A stretch of 64,000 nt of DNA from Cyanobacteria bacterium FACHB-502 (GCA_014695325.1 JACJNZ010000055.1:124001-188000), one strand, 5' to 3'; positions 17,659-28,705 are shown, counted from the first letter of the stretch. The notes: generated from the letters alone by a model not told the origin. Numbers and translations are program-made.

Positions 17659-17733
17659 ATCTCCTTTTCGATAGATGGATTGGCAGTAAGGGTGAGTCAA
17701 GGTGAAAAAGTGACACCTCAAGAGGATTTCATT

Positions 17734-17967
17734 ATGACTACTAACAACAACAGCAGAGTTATTAACGACCTAGAATACGATTTGCTGGCAGTTCTGAAGA
17801 ACAAATCGGATGCGGTTCAGCTCTACGATACCTACGTGAAGGATGCCGAGTCGGCTGGTTCTCAACCCTGTGTTGAACTGTTGAAAAAAATTCAAGAAGA
17901 AGACAGAAAGCACGCCGAAGAAGTTCGGAATCACCTGAAAGAAGTCATGCAAAAAGGCAAAATGTAA
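17734..17967 (+). CDS. Small helical protein, possibly ferritin-like
   Basis: 77 residues from ATG 17734, with AAGAGGAT as ribosome-binding site. The sequence is two long amphipathic helices: YDLLAVLKNKSDAVQLYDTY, then LKKIQEEDRKHAEEVRNHL. The second helix carries an E-x-x-H pattern (EEDRKHAEE) similar to half of a rubrerythrin/ferritin-like four-helix bundle, so a dimer could form a metal site. This is a resemblance, not a firm family assignment. No neighbour clarifies its role. Confidence 0.6.
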   Translation: MTTNNNSRVINDLEYDLLAVLKNKSDAVQLYDTYVKDAESAGSQPCVELLKKIQEEDRKHAEEVRNHLKEVMQKGKM

Positions 17968-18227
17968 TTTACCCTTGCTTTTGATGATTGAACTTGTTCG
18001 ATCGCAGCTTGATCCCGAATGAATTCGATCGAGAATTGCATCATTAGAACGATTTCACAGGTTGCTAAAAATGGATAGAGTGCTGCTTTGTGAATCAGCA
18101 GGGCAGCACATTTTGTCGAGTAAATATTACTACTAAGCAAATATTACTACTGATAAGGTTGCTACTGGTAAATATTGCTACCGGAAGTGTTGGAGGATAT
18201 TTGAGTAGTATGAGCGGTTTTACAATA

Positions 18228-18286
18228 CCCCCTAAATCCCGCAACTTTTGACTTGCCACTCTCCAAGAGCAAGGGGGGACTTTGAA
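18228..18286. repeat. Dispersed C-run/G-run repeat, copy A
   Basis: The segment runs from CCCCCTAAATCCC through TGACTTGCCACTC to AGGGGGGACTTTGAA. A related copy with the same blocks in the same order lies at 60010-60066. The outer C and G runs form an inverted repeat, so this is a non-autonomous hairpin-type element. The rest of the 17968-18393 gap shows no gene. Confidence 0.55.
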
Positions 18287-18393
18287 TGTAGGCGAGGTGG
18301 CTCGGTTCTTTCCAAGGTTGTGGGGCTAAGGAGGCTGTTCGGGACGCATTTCGGTCAATCAGGTCAATCAGTAGGTTCAATCAGTAAAAACTC

Positions 18394-19866
18394 ATGAAAA
18401 ACGCCCGTGTTGCTGAAAAACAAGCTCAGCGTTCTTCACACAAAGAATCCTCTTCCCGGCTGGTCTGGGTTGAGGGAATTCGGGTGTTTGCGGCAGTCAT
18501 GGTGCTGCTTTATCATGCCCAACTATTGTTTACCGACTATGGCTACACCCCGCAGCCGACAGGCTTGATCGATAACCTGGGGCGAATTGCCTATGCCTCC
18601 GATCGCCTTGGACCGGGCATTTTAGGAAAGGCGTTGAGCGTGCCGATCTGGTTTGGCTATCAAGCCGTAGATCTGTTTATTCTGCTAAGCGGCTTTACCA
18701 CGGTTCTCTCGCTTAAGGGTAGACCGCTGGAACCTGTGCAGTTTCTTCGCCGTCGATTTACCCGAGTTTTGTTTCCCTACTGGACGATCGCCTGGTGCAG
18801 CTACCCGATTCTGTGGCTGATTGGACGACTGACCAATCGCTACAGCCCTGACCCCTGGAATATGTTTACAGGAGCCGTGTTTCCACTATTGTTTGAGTTT
18901 GATGGCGAGCAGCTCCTTGCCACAAGCGGTCCCTGGTGGTTTGTACCCCTGATTCTCAGCTTTATTTTGATCTTTCCGCTGCTGTGGAAGCTGCTGCATC
19001 GCTGGGGCGCGCGTCGGCTGCTGCTGGTGAGTTTAGGACTTACGATCGCCTATCGCACGATGGCAGTTTACTGGTTTGGCGGGCATCCAACTTATGTGGT
19101 GTTCGAGACCAGTCACGATTGGCTACCGTTTGTGCCGTTTTTAGCGCGGCTCAGTTCCTTCGTGGTGGGTATGGTGCTGGCTCAGGCATTTTTGCAGGGC
19201 AGAGGCGTTTTGTTCTGGCGGCTGCGGCGGGTCGTTCTGCTGAGTAGCATGGTGTATGCGATCGGCTGGCTGTGTCAGTTCAGTCGTTTTGGTTGGATTT
19301 TTGCCGATTTACTGTTGCCGATTGGCTTGGCAGGGCTTTGCTATGCCATCTGCCGCTGGCTGCAAAAGTCAAGGCTGCTGGAAGCCGCGATGGGCAGGCT
19401 GGGTCGCCACACCTATAGCTTTTTCTTAATTCATAACTTCGTAATCGATCGCACAATTCATCTCTCAGTTGGAAATTCTTTGCCGTCCTACTCCCGTCTC
19501 TTGCCACTCCTGGTAGTAGGAACCTTGATTTTGTCTGTTCTTGCAGATTACACTACTCCACTGATCCAGCAGTTGACGATGGCATTCCTGCGGAGCGTGG
19601 ATCACGCTTTGATACCCGCCTCAGGGCAGCAGCAAACTTGGGGGTTCCAGGTCGGCGATCGGGTTCGCTATGGCGACGAAGGTGGCTGGACGATCCTCCA
19701 GGTGGGACGATTACTTGACGGTAAGCGGCTCTATCTGTGTCAATCTGACTACAGAAGCAAAACCCAATGGGTCACGCAGCAGGAGCTTGAACTCGATAAA
19801 TCGTCCCCAGGCGAGAAGTCGCATCACAATCTGTCAGCTAGATCTCCCACAAGGGGGCAGATGTGA
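18394..19866 (+). CDS. Acyltransferase family 3 (OafA-like) membrane protein
   Basis: 490 residues. The start LVWVEGIRVFAAVMVLLYHA is the acyltransferase-3 signature with the conserved R and H, followed by about ten hydrophobic segments. Such enzymes move acetyl or other acyl groups onto sugars of exported glycans. After the last membrane segment (about residue 395) there is an extra soluble domain of about 90 residues containing FQVGDRVRYGDEGGWTILQV, which looks like a small SH3-like beta barrel. It precedes a membrane glycosyltransferase by 51 bp on the same strand, so the two probably modify and make the same polysaccharide. Confidence 0.8.
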   Translation: MKNARVAEKQAQRSSHKESSSRLVWVEGIRVFAAVMVLLYHAQLLFTDYGYTPQPTGLIDNLGRIAYASDRLGPGILGKALSVPIWFGYQAVDLFILLSGFTTVLSLKGRPLEPVQFLRRRFTRVLFPYWTIAWCSYPILWLIGRLTNRYSPDPWNMFTGAVFPLLFEFDGEQLLATSGPWWFVPLILSFILIFPLLWKLLHRWGARRLLLVSLGLTIAYRTMAVYWFGGHPTYVVFETSHDWLPFVPFLARLSSFVVGMVLAQAFLQGRGVLFWRLRRVVLLSSMVYAIGWLCQFSRFGWIFADLLLPIGLAGLCYAICRWLQKSRLLEAAMGRLGRHTYSFFLIHNFVIDRTIHLSVGNSLPSYSRLLPLLVVGTLILSVLADYTTPLIQQLTMAFLRSVDHALIPASGQQQTWGFQVGDRVRYGDEGGWTILQVGRLLDGKRLYLCQSDYRSKTQWVTQQELELDKSSPGEKSHHNLSARSPTRGQM

Positions 19867-19917
19867 GGCATCCTGTAGCCATTAGCAACTCATTGTTCAG
19901 TGAGGAGGGTAACGTAA

Positions 19918-21396
19918 GTGAGGAAGTGGACGGTCGAGCTACGCAAGGCATTGGTTGCCCATGTCGTGCTGATTGGTTTTCCAACGATCGTGTTTTATTG
20001 GATGCGGCTAGAAGGCTGGAGCGTCACCAGTCTACATCTGCTGATTGCCACGTTCTATGTGATTAGTGGGCTGATGCTGCTGGTGGAATCGACCAGTGCG
20101 ATCGCTCGTCGTTTCGCCACGGATGATTATAAGGCTGAGCGCAATCGCTTTCGTCGATTTTATTACCGTTTTAAATCTCGTTTGGGGCTGGGGGGCGCAA
20201 GACAGCCTTATCCCAAGTTGCCCGTTCCTCGCTGTTCCTTCCTGCTGGCTGCCTATTTGCCCAATGAGCAAGAAATCATCCTGGAAACGCTGGAACATAT
20301 TCTGCTGAACGTGCAGCGTCCGCCAGACGGAATCGAGGTCGTGCTGGCATACAACACCCCCCACGACTTATCGATCGAGGAAAATTTGCGAAGGCTTGCC
20401 CAGGTTTACCCAGAACTCAAGCTCTTGCGGGTGGAGGGAAGTCGATCGAAAGCCGAAAACCTCAATGCCGCCTTTGATCTGGTTACTGGAGAAATTACCT
20501 GCATTCTGGACGCGGATCATCACCCCGCGCCCGATTGTTTGTTTCGGGCATGGCACTGGATCGAGCAGGGCTATGACGTAGTGCAGGGACGCAGCATTAT
20601 TCGCAACCACCAGGAGAATTTGCTGACCCAGACGATCGCCATTGAGTTTGAAATGATCTACGGCATTGTTCACTCGGCAAAATCTTTTCTCACGGATTCC
20701 AGCATTTTTGGCGGCTCCAACGGTTACTGGCGAACTGAGGTACTGAAGCAAATTCGCTTTAATGCGGCAATGCTGACCGAGGATATTGATGCCTCAATGC
20801 GAACCCTGCTCCAGGGCTATCGGATTTTGCACGATCGCAGCATTATCAGCACCGAACTGGCTCCAGTGGATTTGAAATCTTTCTGGTTTCAGCGCAAACG
20901 CTGGGCGCAGGGCTGGCTGGAAGTAGCACTCAAATATCAGCGACAGCTCTGGAATTCCGATAAGCTCAGCTTAGTGCAAAAGGCTTTCTGGATTTATTTG
21001 CTTTATTACTGTGAGTTTTATTCGCTGGTTGCTATCCAGATTATTCCGATCGTCCTTAGCCTGTCGCTATCCGATGGCACAATTCCCGATAACCTGAATA
21101 ACTATCTGTGGTTCAGCACAATGATTTCGTTTATCGGCGGAGTCTATCAAACGCTAGCAACCGCGAAAGTGGCTCAGGTACGCTATCCACTCTACTACTA
21201 CGTCAATCACGTCCTGATGCTGGTTCCCTATATTTTCTTTAAGAATATTATTGCGATCGTGGCAATCTATGACCATGTGCGCGGACACTCAAGCTGGCTC
21301 GTGACTCCACGCGGCAAGCAGCCCTACTACATTTCAAATCTGCAAAAAGAGACTGTTCCTCCTTCTCCCTCGGTCTTGAATTCAACTAAATCGTAA
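19918..21396 (+). CDS. Cellulose-synthase-like membrane glycosyltransferase (GT2)
   Basis: 492 residues starting with GTG after a strong GAGGAGG ribosome-binding site. Two membrane segments lie at about 10-65. The GT2 domain has ILDADHHPAPD (DxD, about 198-208), TEDIDASMR (catalytic TED) and QRKRWAQGW (the Q/RxxRW processivity motif), followed by three or four C-terminal membrane segments. These are the landmarks of processive beta-glycan synthases such as cellulose, hyaluronan or curdlan synthase. No PilZ domain is visible. It lies directly downstream of an acyltransferase, suggesting an acylated exopolysaccharide. The product cannot be predicted from the sequence. Confidence 0.85.
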   Translation: MRKWTVELRKALVAHVVLIGFPTIVFYWMRLEGWSVTSLHLLIATFYVISGLMLLVESTSAIARRFATDDYKAERNRFRRFYYRFKSRLGLGGARQPYPKLPVPRCSFLLAAYLPNEQEIILETLEHILLNVQRPPDGIEVVLAYNTPHDLSIEENLRRLAQVYPELKLLRVEGSRSKAENLNAAFDLVTGEITCILDADHHPAPDCLFRAWHWIEQGYDVVQGRSIIRNHQENLLTQTIAIEFEMIYGIVHSAKSFLTDSSIFGGSNGYWRTEVLKQIRFNAAMLTEDIDASMRTLLQGYRILHDRSIISTELAPVDLKSFWFQRKRWAQGWLEVALKYQRQLWNSDKLSLVQKAFWIYLLYYCEFYSLVAIQIIPIVLSLSLSDGTIPDNLNNYLWFSTMISFIGGVYQTLATAKVAQVRYPLYYYVNHVLMLVPYIFFKNIIAIVAIYDHVRGHSSWLVTPRGKQPYYISNLQKETVPPSPSVLNSTKS

Positions 21397-21470
21397 GCCG
21401 GGGGTCATCGCGGAACCCCCAACCGGAAACTGGATTGGGATTCCCCTACTTGTCGGGGTTGGGAGGCTAA
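21397..21470. repeat. Cluster of short inverted repeats with G and C runs
   Basis: Three nested hairpins occur just after the stop codon: GGGGGT/ACCCCC, CCAA/TTGG and CCCC/GGGG. None has a T tract, so they are not classical terminators, but they may protect the transcript 3' end. The sequence resembles the hairpin-rich dispersed repeats of this genome. The following stretch to 21886 shows no gene. Confidence 0.4.
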
Positions 21471-21886
21471 AGCAGGACTGCTGATACTTCCAAACTATGC
21501 CTCCAGCCTGCGTTCTAGCAATTGTCATCTGCGTCTGACAAATTCGCTCGGGTTCAAGGCTCATTCCTGATCGAGTTCGCTAGACTAAGGTCATACGCCA
21601 AAACAAATAAATTCAGTGGTTCCCAGGCATATCCTGGGAATTTCTGTTTTCAGCTCGCGTTTTCGATCGACTTGGATACAAAATCAGCATTTGCCCCATG
21701 CAGGTTCTTCATAAATGGTAATATTTTGTATTCAGCGATACTGGATTCCGCATCGGTCACGCCTATTGTTCTGTTAAAAGCACAAGGTACAAGGCTTTAA
21801 AGACACCAGTTTTAAGACACTAGTTCTCAGACCCTCGTTAAGACGCAAGTTTGCCCAAGCAGTACTCTCCTCATCCCCTCTCCTGC

Positions 21887-22738
21887 ATGAACGACGACAT
21901 CACCCTGCCGAATCAGTCGATTTTCCGGTCTGCCGCTTCAGTCTCCAGTCACGAATGCTCTAATCCGATCGCCCCTTCCGTGGGCAAAGTTTATCTGGTG
22001 GGCGCGGGTCCAGGCGATCCGGGCTTGATGACGCTGAAGGGCAAGGGACTACTCGAACACGCTGATGTGGTGATTTATGATGCGCTGGTAAGCCCGCCGA
22101 TCCTGGCAATGATTAATCCTGACGCTGAAAAAATCGATGCAGGCAAGCGGCGGGGACGACACTCCCTGGTTCAGGAAGAAACCACCCAGCTTCTCGTCGA
22201 GAAGGCGCAGCATCACGCGATCGTCGTGCGGCTCAAAGGCGGCGATCCCTTTGTCTTCGGGCGGGGCGGCGAAGAAATGGAAGACCTGATGCAGGCAGGC
22301 GTTCCGGTGGAAGTTGTACCGGGTATCACGTCTGGGATCGCGGCTCCGGCGTATGTGGGCATTCCGCTCACCCATCGCGCCTACAGTTCGTCGGTCACAT
22401 TTGTCACAGGTCATGAGTCAGCAGGCAAATACCGTCCGCAGGTGAACTGGCAGGCGATTGCCCACGGCTCAGAAACGATCGTGATTTACATGGGCGTTCA
22501 TAACCTGCCCCATATTGTGCATGAACTCACCGCCGCAGGTTTAGACCCTCACACGCCGATCGCCCTGATTCGCTGGGGAACCCGTCCCGACCAGGAACAG
22601 CTCATTGGTACACTAGAGACGATCGCTCAGCAGGTCGAAGAAACCGGATTTGAGGCTCCGGCGATCGCCGTAGTGGGTCGTGTGGTCGATCTGCATCAAA
22701 CCCTGGCGAATGTAATGCTTCCGCCTGTCGTTTTGTGA
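21887..22738 (+). CDS. cobA: Uroporphyrinogen-III C-methyltransferase
   Basis: 283 residues from ATG 21887; the upstream TTG frame is unlikely. [17 protein letters not shown] is the first conserved tetrapyrrole-methylase motif. [15 protein letters not shown] and [20 protein letters not shown] are the other signatures of the SUMT group. It converts uroporphyrinogen III to precorrin-2 with two SAM, the entry to cobalamin and siroheme. It has only the methylase domain, without the CysG oxidase/chelatase part. The rhodanese gene follows after 7 bp. cobD/cbiB of the same pathway lies 7 kb downstream but not in the same operon. Confidence 0.92.
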   Translation: MNDDITLPNQSIFRSAASVSSHECSNPIAPSVGKVYLVGAGPGDPGLMTLKGKGLLEHADVVIYDALVSPPILAMINPDAEKIDAGKRRGRHSLVQEETTQLLVEKAQHHAIVVRLKGGDPFVFGRGGEEMEDLMQAGVPVEVVPGITSGIAAPAYVGIPLTHRAYSSSVTFVTGHESAGKYRPQVNWQAIAHGSETIVIYMGVHNLPHIVHELTAAGLDPHTPIALIRWGTRPDQEQLIGTLETIAQQVEETGFEAPAIAVVGRVVDLHQTLANVMLPPVVL

Positions 22739-22745
22739 TTGAGCA

Positions 22746-23234
22746 ATGGTCGCCCTGCCTGCCTGGTTACGTTCCCTTCTCTGGAAACTGGTCAAGCGTT
22801 CAATTCGGCGCAAGTTTCCCCAGGTGCAGCCGATCGATCCCGCAACCCTGACAGCGCAGCTTCAACAAGAGCCAAAACCCGTTTTACTCGATGTGCGATC
22901 GGCTTCGGAATACGCCGTGAGCCACCTGCCAGCAGCACAGCAGATTGATCCCGCCACCAAAGACTTCTCTGATCTCCCTTACCCGCCCGATACGTCGATC
23001 GTCTGTTATTGTTCGGTCGGCTATCGATCGGCACGACTGTGCGCTCGCTTGCAGGCAGCAGGCTATCAAAATGTTCGCAATCTGGAGGGGTCGGCTTTTG
23101 AGTGGGTCAATCAGGGCTATCCGGTGTATCGAGAGGAGCAAAGGGTGCGATCGATCCATCCGTATAATGCTCAGTGGGGACTGCTGTTAGACAAGGCTGA
23201 TGTTGAAAAAACAGAGCGTGAACTGCCTCCCTAG
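22746..23234 (+). CDS. Rhodanese-like domain protein
   Basis: 162 residues. The rhodanese fold runs from VLLDVRSASEYAVSHLPAA to the active-site loop CYCSVGYRSA, which contains the catalytic cysteine followed by S-V-G-Y-R-S. The latter matches single-domain rhodaneses that carry a persulfide. The N-terminal 30 residues are basic and hydrophobic (AWLRSLLWKLVKRSIRR) and may associate with membrane. The C-terminal 30 residues are an extension. Being 7 bp after cobA suggests co-transcription, perhaps linking sulfur transfer to siroheme-related metabolism. Confidence 0.82.
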   Translation: MVALPAWLRSLLWKLVKRSIRRKFPQVQPIDPATLTAQLQQEPKPVLLDVRSASEYAVSHLPAAQQIDPATKDFSDLPYPPDTSIVCYCSVGYRSARLCARLQAAGYQNVRNLEGSAFEWVNQGYPVYREEQRVRSIHPYNAQWGLLLDKADVEKTERELPP

Positions 23235-23490
23235 CTTCCCAATTCTTGGGGGAACCGAGTTAGCCTCCTGTTGGGTTTCAAAGTGTCCCCTAAAGTTGAC
23301 CTGTTTCGGGGGCAATGTAGACCCTTAAACACTCGTCAAACAATTCCTAAAATTTATCAAAAAGCAAAAGGTTCATTCTCGCCCAAAAAGCAAATTTACA
23401 GCTTTTTTTTGGGTTAAATCCCTCTCCTGATAGTTTAATTAAGGCAGCTTTCCATCGATCGTCTAATTAGCATTTTGCTTGAGGTGCGGG

Positions 23491-24524
23491 ATGAAAGTTG
23501 CGGTTTTTAGTACCAGGGAATACGATCGGCAATTTCTTGAAGTCGCGAACTATGACCATGAGCATGAACTCGTCTTTTTTGAGGTGCAGCTCAATCGCAA
23601 TACGGCTTCTTTAGCAAATCGCTATCCGGCAGTTTGTATCTTTGTGAATGATGTTGCCGATGCAGCGACCTTAGAAATTTTGGCATCGCATGGAACAAGT
23701 CTGATTGCGCTCCGCTCTACCGGGTTTAATCACGTCGATCTCAAGGCTGCGGCACGACTCGGAATGCAGGTTGTGCGAGTTCCGGCGTATTCGCCTTATG
23801 CGGTCGCAGAACACGTCGTTGCGATGATTCAAACGCTAAACCGCAAAACTCATCGTGCCTACAATCGCGTTCGGGAAGGTAACTTTTCCCTTGAAGGACT
23901 GCTCGGCTTTGATCTGCATGGTCGCACGATCGGCGTAGTGGGAACTGGCAAGATTGGGCAAATTTTCGCTCAGATTATGAACGGCTTTGGCTGCCAGGTA
24001 TTGGGCTACGATTTGTTCAAAAAACCCGCATTTGAAGCAGTTGGTCAATATGTCGATCTGCCCGAACTGCTGTCTCAGTCGGACATCATCTCACTGCACT
24101 GTCCCCTCACGCTGGAAACGTATCACCTGATTAACCCAAAAGCGATCGAGCAAATGAAGCCGGGAGCCATGCTAATTAATACCAGCCGGGGGGGTTGGTT
24201 GATACCGAAGCAGCGATCAAAGGCTTAAAGTCAAAGAAGATTGGCGCCTTGGGTTTAGATGTGTACGAGCAGGAATCTGACCTGTTTTTTGAGGATTTGT
24301 CCAACGAAATTATTCAGGATGATTTATTTGAGCGATTGACTACATTTCCGAATGTTTTGATTACGGCGCATCAGGCATTTTTCACCAAGGAAGCGTTAGA
24401 AAATATTGCCGAAACAACGATGCAAAATATTTCTGATTTTGAGAACGATCAGCCGCTCAAGAACGAAGTCAAAGCAGAGGAAAAAATCGTCTCCAAATCA
24501 CCCGCACCTCGCAGTCGCCCATGA
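23491..24524 (+). pseudogene. D-lactate/2-hydroxyacid dehydrogenase, broken by a frameshift
   Basis: The first part, from ATG 23491 with GAGGTG upstream, encodes 230-plus residues of a D-isomer 2-hydroxyacid dehydrogenase: RSTGFNHVDLKAA, the Rossmann motif VGTGKIGQIFAQIM, and LHCPLTLETYHLI. At the conserved INTSRGG site a run of seven G (24188-24194) shifts the frame. The continuation VDTEAAIKGLKSKKIGALGL to 24524 is in the next frame and holds the rest of the enzyme, including TAHQAFFT with the catalytic histidine. One additional G would restore an enzyme of about 344 residues, the usual family length. Either the gene is recently inactivated, or the base is missing through a sequencing error. 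Confidence 0.8.
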
Positions 24525-24736
24525 TTTGCGCGAAAGGGAATGTGAGGGCTGTGCCCCGGCAAAGGCAGCCAGAGAGATCTTCCAGCATCCCAAACACCCA
24601 CCCGCTACTTCTCCATCATCCTTCTAGACAGAATTATTCAGCGATCGGTTAAACTTGCTCTGATGCATCATCTATCCCTTTTTGTCGAGTTTCTGTTTCG
24701 CTTTAAATCTGTTTCGCTTTAAATGTTTAGCTTTAA

Positions 24737-26407
<1,671 letters not shown>

Positions 26408-26425
26408 AGGAATATCCTTATCCCA

Positions 26426-26755
26426 TCAAGCCGCAGGTTCGTCGCGCTCAGGCTTAGGCGATTGGGCTTGAAGCAGGCGCGTCAGGCGATCGGCAGACCA
26501 CTGCTCAGACGGATAAGCCACTGCAACAATTTGCGATAGGCGGATCAGCCAGGTGGTAGACAGGCAAGGTTCACTGGAGGATTCGGTTTTATCAGGGGTG
26601 TAAATGCAAAGCACCTCGACAAATTCTGAATCCAGATAAATGGGTCTTCCTGCATAGCGATCGCCTGGAACTTCGATCCAAACCTTGCTGCCGCTTTGCA
26701 GGGCTTCGTTTAACCGATCAAAAAGCCGATTCGAGAGCCGATTCTTTTCCAGCAT
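26426..26755 (-). CDS. Hypothetical cytosolic protein
   Basis: 109 residues preceded by a good TAGGAG ribosome-binding site. The centre is beta-rich (KVWIEVPGDRYAGRPIYLDS, then FVEVLCIY) and may form a small Sm/SH3-like barrel. The C-terminus is charged and proline-containing. It has no signal peptide or membrane segment. I do not recognise the family. It converges with pgm, with only 18 bp between stop codons. Confidence 0.65.
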   Translation of the reverse strand: MLEKNRLSNRLFDRLNEALQSGSKVWIEVPGDRYAGRPIYLDSEFVEVLCIYTPDKTESSSEPCLSTTWLIRLSQIVAVAYPSEQWSADRLTRLLQAQSPKPERDEPAA

Positions 26756-27249
26756 AGTTTTACTCCTACCTATAAGGAGGCATCAGCGACTACAACGGAT
26801 GCGATATGAATTTCTGAACAATATCACAGCCTGCTGACGTAATGTTGCCCTAGATAGATGGCAAATCTTCTGTATGACCAGTGGATGACCCAATTGATGA
26901 CAAAGAGGCGATTAAGCGACGACCAGCGTAAAATTACGCCTCCTATCTGCTGCGGTTCTGCCCTGATACCGATTCTCAAGCCAAACCGCTCCTGATCTCC
27001 GTCAATTTGCGTAAGTCCATGTTCTGAAAGTTGCGTGAAGCTTTTCTAATTGCGGCACAAGCGGGTTATTATGTCGGGTAGCAATGTCCAATTTATTGGC
27101 ATTGATGTTGAATTCTGTTTTCTCTATGGACCGAAGTCCATTCCCCCACAGTACATAGCCCCTGCACGGTAAGCCATTGCACGTCTGACCTAGTAAGTCT
27201 GACCCAGGATGAGTTTCCCGGCGCGAGGGGAATTCATAGGAGGTTCTTA
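26756..27249 (+). other. Long leader/intergenic region before mgtE
   Basis: Nearly 500 bp between the divergent small gene and mgtE. It includes the short open frame at 27071-27172 and, after it, two copies of GTCTGACC separated by 7 bases. The inverted pair TTCCC/GGGAA lies just before the strong AGGAGG ribosome-binding site. I looked for known magnesium or manganese riboswitch patterns and could not match any. Confidence 0.4.
27071..27172 (+). CDS. Short open frame upstream of mgtE (possible leader peptide)
   Basis: A 33-codon frame from ATG to TAA, ending 77 bp before mgtE. It encodes MSGSNVQFIGIDVEFC and ends in PKSIPPQYIAPAR, so four of the last thirteen residues are proline. Proline-rich leader peptides control Mg transporter genes in enterobacteria (mgtL-mgtA). 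By analogy this could be an attenuator, but its ribosome-binding site is weak and coding is unproven. Confidence 0.25.
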   Translation: MSGSNVQFIGIDVEFCFLYGPKSIPPQYIAPAR

Positions 27250-28611
27250 ATGCTTACCCAGGAACGCAAGCTTGCCCTGTCGGAATTTTCTGTGGGCGAT
27301 CGGCTATCTGACTTAAACCGCCTAAAAGCAGAACTTACCGAACTGCAATCGGTAGATATCAGCGAGTATATTAGCGAACTGCCCTCAGAACAAAGAGCGA
27401 TCGTTTTCCGGCTGCTGCGAAAACAGCAGGCAACCGATGTGTTTGAATATTTGCCTGCCGACATTCAGGAATCGCTGATTGAGTCTTTGCACGCGGTGGA
27501 TGTGCGGCAGTTAGTGAACTCAATGCGTCCAGACGATCGGGCTGAACTGTTTGACGAATTGCCCGCTCGAATTGTGCGCTTGCTCCTTCAGCAACTTAGC
27601 CTCGAAGAACGTCAGGCAACCGCGATTATTCTCGGCTATCCCGAAGGCACTGCCGGACGGATTATGACTACTGAGTATGTGAAGCTGCGCGAGGGCTTGA
27701 CCGTTGGACAGGCGTTAGAAAAGATTCGCCGCACAGACGAAGACAAGGAAACCATTTACTACGCCTACGTCACCGATGACTCGCGCCGCTTGATGAGCGT
27801 TGTTTCACTGCGTCAGTTGCTGTTTACCTTTCCAGATGTGCTGATTCGCGATATCGCCAGCGATCGGGTGATTAAGGTCTACACCGAAATGCCCCAGGAA
27901 GAAGTGGCGCGGCTAATGCAGCGATATGACCTGCTGGCGGTTCCCGTGGTCGATCGCGAAGATCGCCTGGTTGGAATTGTAACGATCGATGACGTGATCG
28001 ACGTGCTGCAACAAGAAGCCACCGAAGACATCCAGAAACTTGCTGGAGCCGGAGGAGATGAGGCTGCGCTGTCGCCGCCCATCGTCACCATTCAAAAACG
28101 TCTGCCCTGGCTGCTGCTCAACATTGCGCTTTACGTGGGGGCTGCGAGTGCGATCGCACCGTTTCAGTCAGTGATTTCGCTGGTTCCGGTGCTAGCAGTC
28201 GTGATGCCCATTCTGTCTAATACGAGCGGCAATGTGGCAATTCAGGCACTCTCGGTGACAGTACGCGGCTTGGGCATTGGAGAAGTTACTCACGCCGATA
28301 CGTTCAAAATCCTTCGCAAAGAGCTGCTGGCAGGACTGGGAACCGCTGCCGGGCTGGGACTCGCGCTGGCGATCCTGTCGCTGCTCTGGGCAGTTCCGGC
28401 AGAAAGATGGGTGTCGTTCGTGGCGGGTGGCGTCATGATTGTGAATGTCTTTATTGCCGCTAGTCTAGGAACCTTACTGCCGATGGGACTGAAGCGAGTT
28501 GGACTCGATCCGGCTCTGATTAGCGGTCCACTGCTGACGACCACCCTGGATGCTGTCGGATTTTTCACCTTTCTAAGTTTGGTCTCGATCGCCCTTAAGT
28601 TCTTTGGTTAG
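27250..28611 (+). CDS. mgtE: Magnesium transporter MgtE
   Basis: 453 residues. The MgtE N-terminal alpha-solenoid (about 35-135) includes LPSEQRAIVFRLL and MRPDDRAELFDELP. Two CBS domains follow (about 140-265; TTEYVKLREGL and AVPVVDREDRLVGIVTIDDV). The C-terminal channel part has five hydrophobic segments with PVLAVVMPILSNTSGNVAIQ, the conserved pore region. The family forms a Mg2+ channel gated by cytosolic Mg2+ through the CBS domains. The start is fixed by AGGAGG eight bases upstream. The long leader suggests additional control of expression. Confidence 0.93.
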   Translation: MLTQERKLALSEFSVGDRLSDLNRLKAELTELQSVDISEYISELPSEQRAIVFRLLRKQQATDVFEYLPADIQESLIESLHAVDVRQLVNSMRPDDRAELFDELPARIVRLLLQQLSLEERQATAIILGYPEGTAGRIMTTEYVKLREGLTVGQALEKIRRTDEDKETIYYAYVTDDSRRLMSVVSLRQLLFTFPDVLIRDIASDRVIKVYTEMPQEEVARLMQRYDLLAVPVVDREDRLVGIVTIDDVIDVLQQEATEDIQKLAGAGGDEAALSPPIVTIQKRLPWLLLNIALYVGAASAIAPFQSVISLVPVLAVVMPILSNTSGNVAIQALSVTVRGLGIGEVTHADTFKILRKELLAGLGTAAGLGLALAILSLLWAVPAERWVSFVAGGVMIVNVFIAASLGTLLPMGLKRVGLDPALISGPLLTTTLDAVGFFTFLSLVSIALKFFG

Positions 28612-28637
28612 AGGGATTCTGGGAAGTTGGGTCTAGC

Positions 28638-28705
28638 GGGATTGCTGAATAAGTGTTTGAGGCTTCCAGCTCCCCAAATATCCCTTAATGCTGGAGGACT
28701 TTGAA
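28638..28705. repeat. Degenerate, internally deleted MITE copy
   Basis: GGGATTGCTGAATAAG resembles the MITE terminus, and CCCCAAATATCCC through AATGCTGGAGGACTTTGAA resembles its interior. The middle and the other terminus are missing. It lies 26 bp after the mgtE stop codon. The remaining 28706-28819 spacer shows nothing. Confidence 0.5.
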
